Shown here: positions 1-7,458 of the stretch, piece by piece
Position numbering within the stretch: the first letter of the stretch is position 1
How the letters are laid out: the number at the start of each line of letters is the position of its first letter
DNA from: Chloroflexota bacterium
GTDB taxonomy: Bacteria > Chloroflexota > Anaerolineae > Aggregatilineales > Phototrophicaceae
Reading direction: 5' to 3'
Length of the DNA: 51,666 nucleotides
Assembly (NCBI GenBank): GCA_026706395.1
Contig: JAPOYU010000146.1
Coordinates: forward strand, 1 to 51,666
Translations under genes and position numbers: made by a program
Notes under the pieces: model-generated
The model's database searches: none
Seen by the model: only the letters and a program-made list of their open reading frames with translations
Told to the model about the DNA's origin: nothing

Positions 1-233
1 ACGCGCTCTTCCATGCTAGCCATGCGCTCGTCAATACTAGCGACGCGCTCTTCCAATGAAGAAACGCGCCTATGGATGTTCACAAACTCATTTCGCTGGC
101 TCGTCGCGAGATCTGTTATCAGCTGCGTGAGATCAGCAAACAGTATGCTCGTATGTCGCTCCAACGCGGTTTGCAGATTACTGCGCTCTTCTAGCCGGGT
201 CACTCGTTGATCCAAGGATTCCAGCGTCGTCAT
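1..233 (-). CDS. Small coiled-coil protein (3' end outside window)
   Basis: The minus strand reads from an ATG at 233 with a GGAG Shine-Dalgarno six bases upstream, and stays open to the window edge, giving at least 77 residues with the C-terminus missing. The residues are mostly charged and polar with heptad-like spacing, for example VTRLEERS near the start and repeated SLEERVAS / SIDERMAS / SMEER units at the end, so a long alpha-helical coiled coil is likely. No enzymatic motif is visible. It resembles two other window proteins at 9447-9656 and 30078-30605, which also combine coiled coil with, in those cases, one membrane helix; a C-terminal membrane anchor may lie beyond the edge. Function unknown. 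The plus-strand ORF over the same bases is a shadow. Confidence 0.6.
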   Translation of the reverse strand, partial: MTTLESLDQRVTRLEERSNLQTALERHTSILFADLTQLITDLATSQRNEFVNIHRRVSSLEERVASIDERMASMEER

Positions 234-267
234 CAATATCTCCGTTTGGCAATCGTGCAGTTACGCT

Positions 268-301
268 ACACCGTGTCAATTGTATCATAACACTGTGTCA
301 A
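268..301 (-). promoter_or_regulatory. Twin 12-bp direct repeats with ACACNGTGT palindromes
   Basis: Read on the minus strand there are two near-identical 12-mers, TTGACACAGTGT and TTGACACGGTGT, whose starts are 22 bp apart (two helical turns). Each holds the palindromic core ACAC-N-GTGT. The 10 bp between them (TATGATACAA) contain a -10-like TATGAT. They sit about 35-68 bp upstream of the coiled-coil gene that starts at 233, so they could be an operator overlapping its promoter. The repeats are seen directly; the regulatory role is inferred. Confidence 0.4.
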
Positions 302-594
302 GCGACAGGAAGGTGAATTCACAGAGAGCCCAAATCTACGGGATGAAGTCACTCCGATAAACCGGGATAGGCGGCTTTCACTTATGGCGCAATTGCGGCA
401 GGAGCCGTGCCTGCGCGAAGCGCTTCACCTTTCTCCGACGCGTATCAGCGCAGCGCGAGAAACGGCGCCGCTGCAGTTCAGCCCCGCCACCCTACCTGCA
501 ATTTAAGCGGCGGCCTGACAAAGGCAGCAGCCAAAACAATCCGCTACGCAACGCTTGTATAAATTCCCGCGCTATTCCGATAGAATACGCGGAA
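302..594. other. Intergenic region, no gene recognised
   Basis: Divergent spacer between the minus-strand coiled-coil gene and the transporter at 601. A 40-codon ORF at 384-506 has no Shine-Dalgarno and no recognisable product. A -10-like TAGAAT lies at 581-586, too close to the 601 start for more than a very short leader; a TTGTAT at 555-560 is 20 bp from it, a poor spacing. I see no RNA gene or terminator. Confidence 0.4.
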
Positions 595-600
595 TTGTCA

Positions 601-1950
601 ATGCCTGGAAACGACGCTTCCGTGAGCTATCGCCGGGTTCTATTGTTCTGGCTTCCCTTGGCCATGTCCTGGCTCTTGATGAGCTTTGAAGGATTATGGA
701 TCCAGGGCGTCATTGGCCGCAAGCCGGATTCGGAAACGCAGCTGGCCGCTTTCGGTCTGATGTTTTCGCTGTGCGTCCTCATCGAGACGCCGGTCATCAT
801 GCTGCTGGCGACGAGCAACGCGCTGGCGCGCGACCGCCAGTCATTTCGTGTTCTCTGGCGCTTTATGATGGGCGTAAATTTCTTCGTCATCGCCCTGGCT
901 CTGCTCATGGCATTCACGCCCCTGCTCGATCTGTATCTCGGAAGCCTGCTACATGTGCCCGTCCATATTATCGAAGCTGCGCGACCGGGCATGAAAGTGA
1001 TGATTTTCTGGGGCGCCTTCATCGGTTATCGCCGCTTTCATCAAGGCGTCATCATTCGCTTCGGCAACACACAGTACATCGGCTTTGGCACCATCCTGCG
1101 CGCGCTCGTATCGAGCAGCGTCGCCATCAGCCTGGGCGCGATCACGAATATCGCCGGCGCTGTCGTCGGCGCCTTTGCCCTCATGCTGGCGATGGCGGCG
1201 GAGACCGTTTACACCTATATTGTCTCGCGTCCCGATGTGAAGCGCCTGCTGCAAAGTCCACGCGCCGCGGGCCGGACCCACTTGACGCAGCGCGATGCCC
1301 TGCGCTTCCACCTGCCGCTGGCCGCGACCAGCGTCGTAACGCTGCTAGTTAGCCCGGTCATCGAACGCGGCCTCGCCAGCATGCCTGACGCGGCGCCAAG
1401 TCTAGCCGCCTGGCCCGTGATATTCACGATTATGCTGATCGCGCGCTCAGGCGGCATGGCTTACCAGGAGGTAGTCATCTCGTTGAACGAGAGTGAAGAG
1501 CGCCACCGCGTGTTGCGAAACTTCACCGTTCGTCTTGGTCTATCGCTCAGCCTGATGATGACGCTCTTTGCTTTTACGCCAGCCATCGACTTTTACCAGC
1601 GCGCTATCCTCCAGACGCCAGCGCATCTGCGCGACCTGGTCCTGGTGGGCGCGCAAGCCGGCATCCTGCTGCCGCTGCTGACCACTTTGCAAAGTCATCT
1701 GCGCGCCTTGCTCATGCTCAGCCATAAGACCGGGGCGATCTACCGAGCGATCGTCTTCGGCTTTGTATTGACTTCGGTCACCGTTTGGGGCGGAATAGCC
1801 GTCGGCCTGCACGGTATTCTGGCCGCCTCCACCGGCTTGACGATCGGATTGACGGTCGAGCTGGCGCATTTGTACGTAGCTTATCGACGCGGACAGTCCG
1901 CCTTGCGCCTGCACTGGCAATCGGCTGTCGCTCCATCCATGGGCAATTAG
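601..1950 (+). CDS. ANKH/MATE-like multipass membrane transporter
   Basis: A 449-residue, strongly hydrophobic protein with about 12 predicted membrane segments and no ATP-binding motifs. The opening region (FWLPLAMSWLLMSFEG, then LAAFGLMFSLCVLIETP and a run ending in LLATSNALARDR) matches what I know of bacterial homologues of the progressive ankylosis protein ANKH, a branch of the MATE/MOP flippase superfamily. Substrate cannot be told; animal ANKH is linked to export of citrate, ATP or pyrophosphate, which should not be transferred automatically. ATG 601 is preferred because GGA at 591-593 is correctly spaced for it; an in-frame TTG at 595 is only 1-2 bases from that site. The next gene starts 17 bases after the stop, so the two are probably co-transcribed. 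Confidence 0.7.
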   Translation: MPGNDASVSYRRVLLFWLPLAMSWLLMSFEGLWIQGVIGRKPDSETQLAAFGLMFSLCVLIETPVIMLLATSNALARDRQSFRVLWRFMMGVNFFVIALALLMAFTPLLDLYLGSLLHVPVHIIEAARPGMKVMIFWGAFIGYRRFHQGVIIRFGNTQYIGFGTILRALVSSSVAISLGAITNIAGAVVGAFALMLAMAAETVYTYIVSRPDVKRLLQSPRAAGRTHLTQRDALRFHLPLAATSVVTLLVSPVIERGLASMPDAAPSLAAWPVIFTIMLIARSGGMAYQEVVISLNESEERHRVLRNFTVRLGLSLSLMMTLFAFTPAIDFYQRAILQTPAHLRDLVLVGAQAGILLPLLTTLQSHLRALLMLSHKTGAIYRAIVFGFVLTSVTVWGGIAVGLHGILAASTGLTIGLTVELAHLYVAYRRGQSALRLHWQSAVAPSMGN

Positions 1951-1967
1951 AAGAACGGATCGATGAC

Positions 1968-3218
1968 ATGAACCCAAGCAACGAAATTCTCCCGCTGCGC
2001 GAGCAGGCAAAGATTCGCGACAATTGGCTGAAGACGCGCCTCGACAGCATCATCCCGCAGCTGCTGGAGCGCGAAGACATGGACATGTGGCTCGTGATCT
2101 GCCGCGAATACAACGAAGATCCAGTGCTCATGTCGCTCTTGCCGGCCGAATCCATGTCAGCGCGCCGCCGCACGATCCTCGTCTTCGCCCGCGCGGATAC
2201 CGGCGTCGAGCGCCTGACCTTGTCGCGCTACGGATACGAGGGCTTCTACAACGCAGCCTGGAATCCGGACGACGAAGAACAGTTCGAGTGCCTGGCGCGC
2301 ATCGTCAGCCAGCACGACCCCAAAAGAATTGGCGTCAATTTTTCAACGACCTTCGCCTTTGGCGACGGTTTATCGCATACCGAGTTCGAGTTGCTGACAG
2401 AAGCGCTTGGACCGTCGTATGCCTCGCGGCTAGCCAGCGCCGAGAATCTCTGCGTCGGCTGGCTGGAGCGCCGCCTGCCGGACGAAATCATCACCTACCC
2501 GCGATTGGTGAAGACGGGCCATCAGATCATCGCGCGCGCCTTCTCCACCGCCGTGATCCACCCGGGTCTCACCACCACCGACGATGTCGTCTGGTGGATG
2601 CGGCAGACCATGCAAGATGCCGGCTTGTATGCCTGGTTTCAGCCCACCATCGACATCCAAGCGCCGGGGCAAAGCTACCAGGATACGGATAATCAACGAC
2701 GCACAATCATGCCCGGCGACCTGCTCCATTGTGACATGGGCTTCCATTACCTGGGTCTCGCCACCGACCAGCAGCAGCAGGCCTACGTCCTGCGTCCGGG
2801 CGAATCGGAAGCGCCGGCTGGGCTGCTCGCGGCGCTGCAAGACGGCAATCGCACGCAGGATATTCACTTGGAGGAAATGCGCCTTGGCCGGAGCGGCAAC
2901 GAAGTATTGCGCGCCGCCCTTGATCGCGCGGCGAAGGAAGGCATCCGCGCGCAAATATACAGCCATCCCCTGGGCGCGCACGGCCACGCCGCCGGACCGC
3001 TGGTCGGCTTGTGGGACCGCCAGGAGGGCGTGCCCGGCGTCGGCGATTATCCGCTCTACGATGACACGGTCTACTCCATCGAGCTGAATGTCACCCGCAG
3101 CATTCCCGAGTGGGGCGGGCAAGACGCGCGCATCATGCTCGAAGAAGACGCCGCGCTCGTCAGCGGCGCAATCCGCTGGCTGAATGGCCGCCAGGAAGCA
3201 TTTCACCTAATCGGCTAA
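1968..3218 (+). CDS. M24-family metallopeptidase (Xaa-Pro peptidase-like)
   Basis: A 416-residue cytoplasmic protein with the pita-bread metallopeptidase fold. The five metal ligands of family M24 can be placed in order: Asp256 (HCDMG), Asp267 (LATDQ), a His within HPLGAHGHAAGP around 338-340, Glu372 (SIELN) and Glu392/393 (LEED). The N-terminal half (residues 1-180) fits the non-catalytic creatinase-like domain. Expected activity is removal of N-terminal residues from peptides, probably next to proline; creatinase-like alternatives cannot be excluded. The start is ATG 1968 with GGA at 1957-1959; the open frame extends further upstream inside the preceding gene, but that part is not protein-like. 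No signal peptide. Confidence 0.8.
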   Translation: MNPSNEILPLREQAKIRDNWLKTRLDSIIPQLLEREDMDMWLVICREYNEDPVLMSLLPAESMSARRRTILVFARADTGVERLTLSRYGYEGFYNAAWNPDDEEQFECLARIVSQHDPKRIGVNFSTTFAFGDGLSHTEFELLTEALGPSYASRLASAENLCVGWLERRLPDEIITYPRLVKTGHQIIARAFSTAVIHPGLTTTDDVVWWMRQTMQDAGLYAWFQPTIDIQAPGQSYQDTDNQRRTIMPGDLLHCDMGFHYLGLATDQQQQAYVLRPGESEAPAGLLAALQDGNRTQDIHLEEMRLGRSGNEVLRAALDRAAKEGIRAQIYSHPLGAHGHAAGPLVGLWDRQEGVPGVGDYPLYDDTVYSIELNVTRSIPEWGGQDARIMLEEDAALVSGAIRWLNGRQEAFHLIG

Positions 3219-3286
3219 GGGACCATTCATCCGCGTTTACAGCTATTTTGCCTTTGGCTGCATCCTTCTTTACATCTCTTTCCTAG

Positions 3287-3367
3287 GATGACCAAGAGGT
3301 GACGCTGACGGTGCATCGAGATGGAGCGCGCGAAATCGAGATCAAGGTGACGCCGGGCAGCCGCTAG
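3287..3367 (+). pseudogene. Remnant of a PDZ-domain protein C-terminus
   Basis: Between a TAG at 3284-3286 and a TAG at 3365-3367 there is a 26-codon open stretch ending in VTLTVHRDG...IEIKVTPGSR. That is the typical last beta hairpin of a PDZ domain in HtrA/Deg-type serine proteases or related membrane proteases, complete with the usual final stop. No start codon, protease domain or rest of the PDZ domain is present, so this appears to be the surviving tail of a deleted gene. The family assignment rests on a short sequence and is inference. Confidence 0.45.
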
Positions 3368-3444
3368 GCAGGGGCGCGCAAGCCTGCATGAACTGACAGC
3401 GGGGCAGCCACCGGCTGAGCCCTACACACATCGCTTGGAGTGAA

Positions 3445-3470
3445 TGTAGGGGCGACCTATCAGGTAGCCC
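3445..3470. repeat. Intergenic palindrome family, copy A
   Basis: TGTAGG flank followed by GGGCGACCT-ATC-AGGTAGCCC: a 9-bp stem with one mismatch and a 3-base loop. One of seven related intergenic palindromes in this window (see also 13515, 13585, 24081, 29180, 43350, 49909). It lies between the PDZ remnant and the converging dehydrogenase gene, so it could also stop transcription, but there is no T run. Confidence 0.6.
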
Positions 3471-3500
3471 GCTTCGAACGTCTATATGCGCCCGCCGCCC

Positions 3501-4502
3501 TCAATCGGCATCGCCCATTGAAGCGCCGACCCCTTGCAGGTCGAGCCAGATCTGTTCATCCATTTCGATTGCGCCGGCAGCCATGACCTGCTCATAAACG
3601 CGGTCGCCACGCTCGCCGGGCGCCAGAATCTCGTCCACGCCGGGCAGGCGCTTGAGCTGCTTGACCCGCGCCAGCAAGTCGCTGACACCCGCCTGAAACG
3701 AGGCCAAGTCGTCGGCAAGCAATTCTGGATCGATAGCGAAGACGAGATTGCCCCAATCCAGTTTGCGGCCATCGTCCTTGCGGACCGCGCCAACCAGTGG
3801 ACGCGTCAGCACCTCGACGATGAGCGCCAGCGCCGCGCCCTTGTAGCCGCCAAAAGCTTTGATCGCGCCAGCCAGCGCCGCCGCCGGATCTGTCGTGACG
3901 CGACCGTCGCTGTCATAGGCGACGCCCTCGGGGATCGATTCGCCTCCCGCGTTCGCCAGGTGTATGCCGTACCAGGCGATGGCGGCTGTCGCCATGTCAA
4001 AGACCAGCGGCGAGCCCGCCGTTGGGATGCCAATCGCCAGCGGATTGGTGCCAAAGAAGGGTTCGTAGGAGCCGTGCATGGCCATCAGTTCAGGCGAGCC
4101 GGAACAGACGAAACCGATCAAGCCCGCTTCCGTCAGCCGGCGGGCAAAATAACCGATTGCGCCCGTCGGCGAGTTTGTGCGCCGCGTGCCGACGATGCCG
4201 AATCCATGCGCCCTCGCCTTTGATATGACGAGTTCAGTCGCCCGCGAGACGACTACCATGCCTTGGTTCCAGCCGCCGTCGATCAGCGCCGACAGTTGGC
4301 TGTCTTTAACAATGACGATTTCGCCCGCTGCCGGATTGGCCGGCATGCCCGCGCCCAGCAGCTTGATCACATTCTGATTGTTGCCGCGCAGCTGCGCATA
4401 CATGATGATGTCGAGGATGATGTCGCTATCGGCATCGTTGTAGCCCTGCGCTGCAATCGCGCGCCGCGTCGCCGCTCTCAGTCTGTCGATTGACACTTTC
4501 AT
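3501..4502 (-). CDS. Ldh2/malate dehydrogenase-like NAD(P)-dependent oxidoreductase
   Basis: A 333-residue protein of the Ldh2 (YlbC/AllD/YiaK) fold, which reduces or oxidises 2-hydroxy/2-keto acids with NAD(P). Supporting segments are MYAQLRGNNQN near residue 35, EPFFGTNPLAIGIP near 165, and the C-terminal FGGYKGAALALIVEVL. Length is normal. Two places where most family members carry catalytic histidines differ: the usual SHG after LRG is replaced by NQN, and the usual NSHHFG is NSPTG. The protein is therefore a divergent subfamily and its reaction is uncertain. The gene follows the isomerase at 4536-5300 by 33 bases on the same strand, suggesting joint use in catabolism of a sugar acid or polyol. 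ATG at 4502 has GGAA upstream. Confidence 0.7.
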   Translation of the reverse strand: MKVSIDRLRAATRRAIAAQGYNDADSDIILDIIMYAQLRGNNQNVIKLLGAGMPANPAAGEIVIVKDSQLSALIDGGWNQGMVVVSRATELVISKARAHGFGIVGTRRTNSPTGAIGYFARRLTEAGLIGFVCSGSPELMAMHGSYEPFFGTNPLAIGIPTAGSPLVFDMATAAIAWYGIHLANAGGESIPEGVAYDSDGRVTTDPAAALAGAIKAFGGYKGAALALIVEVLTRPLVGAVRKDDGRKLDWGNLVFAIDPELLADDLASFQAGVSDLLARVKQLKRLPGVDEILAPGERGDRVYEQVMAAGAIEMDEQIWLDLQGVGASMGDAD

Positions 4503-4535
4503 TGGTTTGCTTCCGCGCTCTCGCTCGCGCCCGCT

Positions 4536-5300
4536 TTATTTCTTGCCACGCGCCAGGCTCTTTGAAGTCAAGTAAGTATAGCTGTCCTGGACAGCCTGCA
4601 GCCTGTCGTTGTTGCTGCGATCCTGCTCGACGATGTACCAGCTTGCCGTCTCCGCGCTCGCGTCCACGATGGCGGGCACATCCATTTTCCCATGCCCAAC
4701 CGCCGCCATGTCGCCGTCTTTATCCAGCCAGCCGTCTTTCAAGTGGATCAGTGGCGCGCGCGCGCCTACTTGCTTCAGCACCTCAACCGCGTCTTCGCCG
4801 CCCACTTGCGCCCAGTAAGTATCGATCTGCAGACATACGCTTTCGTCCAATTCCTCCAGCATCACGTCAAGCGTGGCGGCGCCGTTGATGCGCTTGAACT
4901 CCCACCAGTGATTGTGATAGTGCAATTGCAGATTATGGGCGCGCGCCAACTCGCCGGCTTGATTGAGTCGTTCGCAAGTCCGCTTGATCGCGTCTATCGT
5001 TGCAAAATCGTCGGGCGGCAGAAAAGCGATGGCGACATTCCGCAAGTCGAAGGCGGCCGCAATCGCAAGTACAGCGTCCGTAGCGGCTTCATCGGGAAAG
5101 GGCACGTGGCTGTTAAAGGTCCGCAGTTCAAGCTCGCGGAATAGATCAGCCGCTTCCGAGAGCTCGCAGGGCATGCCGCTGTAAGGCTCGACGCCTATGT
5201 AGCCCATGTCGGCCACGCGCCGCACCGTGCCTTCGAAATCTTGATCAAGCATCTCGCGGACGGTGTACAACTGGAGCGCTATTGGTTTCAGTTCAGACAT
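4536..5300 (-). CDS. Sugar phosphate isomerase/epimerase-like TIM-barrel protein
   Basis: A 254-residue member of the xylose isomerase-like / AP endonuclease 2 superfamily. It opens with IALQLYTVREML and DMGYIGVEPYSG; metal-binding type segments are LHYHNHWWEF (about residue 127), the Asp in LQIDTYWAQVGG, LIHLKDG and the acidic VEQD near the C-terminus. Such proteins isomerise or epimerise sugars, inosose-type compounds or hydroxypyruvate; the exact substrate cannot be read. The start at 5300 has an excellent Shine-Dalgarno (GGGAGGGAAG). It is the first gene of a two-gene minus-strand unit with the Ldh2-like oxidoreductase. Confidence 0.75.
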   Translation of the reverse strand: MSELKPIALQLYTVREMLDQDFEGTVRRVADMGYIGVEPYSGMPCELSEAADLFRELELRTFNSHVPFPDEAATDAVLAIAAAFDLRNVAIAFLPPDDFATIDAIKRTCERLNQAGELARAHNLQLHYHNHWWEFKRINGAATLDVMLEELDESVCLQIDTYWAQVGGEDAVEVLKQVGARAPLIHLKDGWLDKDGDMAAVGHGKMDVPAIVDASAETASWYIVEQDRSNNDRLQAVQDSYTYLTSKSLARGKK

Positions 5301-5524
5301 TCGACTTCCCTCCCGGCAGTGATTGCTCTCTTGCCTCGTATTGTCGTATTTCTCACCCGGATTTCCAGTGTCGATAAAGGTCGCGCGCGCTCCACAATCT
5401 GCCAGGTTTGCGCGTAGTAAATTGACATCCCCTGCTGTACACTGAGAGTTTGTGCGCTAGCGGAAAGTCCGCGATTGCCTCTGCGGACGGGCTGTCTGTC
5501 GCTTGCGCTTCCAGGAGAGAGTTC

Positions 5525-7435
5525 ATGGCATCCGCCTCGTCCGCTTCGCAGCTTGACGCTGTCCCGGCAGCCCCGAATTATTCAGCTCTGCGCATCTGGT
5601 TCCGGCTGCTGCGATATCTGGGCAAATATCGGCTCTGGGTGACGATCGCCGCCTGCGGCATCATTGGCACCAATATCCTGGCTGTCGCCGTGCCCTATAT
5701 TCTGCGCGATGTAGTCGATATCGGCATCGACCGCCAGGAAAGCGCCTACATGCTGAGCGCCGGCTTGCTGGTGGTATGCTTGGGGCTGTTTCGCGGAATA
5801 GCCGCCTTCTTGGGCCGCTTCTTCGGCGAGCGCCTTTCTCATTATATCTCCTACGACATCCGCAATCAGATATACGACAAGGTCCAGCGCCAGTCCTTTT
5901 CTTATCACGACAGCGCGCAAGTGGGCACGATCATCACCCGCGCCATCAGTGATGTCAACGAAATCCAGCGTTATTTCAATTTTGGACTGATGGACGGGCT
6001 GAATATCATCCTGCTGCTGATTGGCGTCGTCAGCATCATGCTGGCGACCAGCCCGCTGCTGGCGCTAATCGCCTTCACGCCATTGGTTCCCCTGGCGCTC
6101 TATTCCAACCGCTTCGTTATGCGCGTCCATCCGCGCTGGAAAAAGGTGATGGACCGCATGCAAGTGCTGAGCAACCATATCCAGGAAAACGCTCTTGGCG
6201 CGGAAGTCGTGCGCGTCTTCGCCCGCGAGCCCTATGAGATTGAGCGATTTCACAAAGAAAACCAAAATCTCTACAACGAACAGCTGGATTTCATCACCCA
6301 ATGGATCACCTTCCTGCCGATAAGCGCTGCCTTGGCCGCCATGTCGACGGCGCTGGTCTTGCTCTTCGGCGGACTGATGGAAGCGCAGGGCATGGCCAAT
6401 ATCAGCGTTGGCTTGATCGTCACCTTCAACGCCTATGTCCTGCTTTTGACGCAGCCACTGCGCTTCGTCGGTTTCATCATCCTCTTGACGACGCAAGCCG
6501 TCGCCAGCGGCGAGCGCATATTTGAAGTGATTGACGCGCCCGAATCCATCGTGAGCAAGGGTGGCGCCATCAAAGCGGCGATCGAAGGTCATGTCCGCTT
6601 TGAAGATGTCAGCACGCAGTATCACAGTTCCAGCCCGGCTGTATTGAATCAGGTCAGCCTGGAGGCGCAGCCGGGCGAAGTGGTCGCCATCATCGGGCTG
6701 ACCGGCTCGGGCAAGACGACGATTGCCAACTTGATCCCGCGCTTCTATGACGCGACCGGAGGGCGGGTCACGATTGACGGCATCGACGTGCGCGATCTCG
6801 ACCTCGAATGTCTGCGCAGCCAGATCGGCATCGTCATGCAGCAGTCGCTGCTATTCAACGCCACCATCGAAGAAAACATCGCCTACGGCAAGCCCGCGGC
6901 GACGAAGGAGCAGATCATAGAAGCGGCGACGTCCGCCAACGCTCATAGCTTCATTTCCGAGTTCCCGAATGCGTATCAGACTGAGGTGGGCGAGCGCGGC
7001 GTGACGCTCTCCGGCGGGCAGAAACAGCGGATCGCCATCGCCCGCGCCCTGCTGATTGATCCGCGCATTCTCATCCTCGACGACGCCACCAGCAGCGTCG
7101 ATACACAGACTGAACATCTGATCCAGCAAGCGCTGGAACGAATCATGGAGGGCCGCACGACCTTCGTCATCGCCCAGCGGATGAGCACGATCCTGAAAGC
7201 CGATCAGATCATCGTCTTGCGAGACGGCGAGATCATCCAACAGGGAACGCACGAAAACCTGCTGCAGGATGGCGGGCTTTACGAAGAAATCTACAAGCTG
7301 CAGCTCGAGGAACAAGAGCGCGTGCGGCGTGAAGCGATCATCGCCGGCATCATCAAAGTACCGCTGGAGGAGCGGCGCTCGACCCAGCAATTCCGCGCCC
7401 TGATTGACCGCCTCGCTGGCAAGTATTCACCGTAA
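5525..7435 (+). CDS. ABC exporter half-transporter, degenerate catalytic NBD
   Basis: A 636-residue membrane-ATPase fusion: six membrane helices (about residues 30-310), then a nucleotide-binding domain with Walker A GLTGSGKTTI, Q-loop IVMQQSLLF, signature LSGGQ, and Walker B ILILDDATSSVD. The catalytic glutamate after Walker B is Asp and the switch histidine is Gln (VIAQRMST). These are the hallmarks of the non-hydrolysing half of heterodimeric exporters such as TM287/288 or BmrCD. The partner is the next gene, 23 bases downstream. Likely exports lipids or drugs across the inner membrane; substrate unknown. ATG 5525 is chosen for its AGGAGAGAG; the open frame begins at 5450 but the extra 25 residues have no such site. 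Confidence 0.9.
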   Translation: MASASSASQLDAVPAAPNYSALRIWFRLLRYLGKYRLWVTIAACGIIGTNILAVAVPYILRDVVDIGIDRQESAYMLSAGLLVVCLGLFRGIAAFLGRFFGERLSHYISYDIRNQIYDKVQRQSFSYHDSAQVGTIITRAISDVNEIQRYFNFGLMDGLNIILLLIGVVSIMLATSPLLALIAFTPLVPLALYSNRFVMRVHPRWKKVMDRMQVLSNHIQENALGAEVVRVFAREPYEIERFHKENQNLYNEQLDFITQWITFLPISAALAAMSTALVLLFGGLMEAQGMANISVGLIVTFNAYVLLLTQPLRFVGFIILLTTQAVASGERIFEVIDAPESIVSKGGAIKAAIEGHVRFEDVSTQYHSSSPAVLNQVSLEAQPGEVVAIIGLTGSGKTTIANLIPRFYDATGGRVTIDGIDVRDLDLECLRSQIGIVMQQSLLFNATIEENIAYGKPAATKEQIIEAATSANAHSFISEFPNAYQTEVGERGVTLSGGQKQRIAIARALLIDPRILILDDATSSVDTQTEHLIQQALERIMEGRTTFVIAQRMSTILKADQIIVLRDGEIIQQGTHENLLQDGGLYEEIYKLQLEEQERVRREAIIAGIIKVPLEERRSTQQFRALIDRLAGKYSP

Positions 7436-7458
7436 TGGACTCAAGAAGATAGGATGAC

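Noticed and set aside
384..506. 40-codon plus-strand ORF in the first intergenic gap
   Set aside because: No Shine-Dalgarno and no protein-like features; kept as intergenic.
1785..1967. N-terminal extension of the M24 peptidase
   Set aside because: It lies inside the transporter gene, is not family-like, and ATG 1968 has a proper ribosome site.
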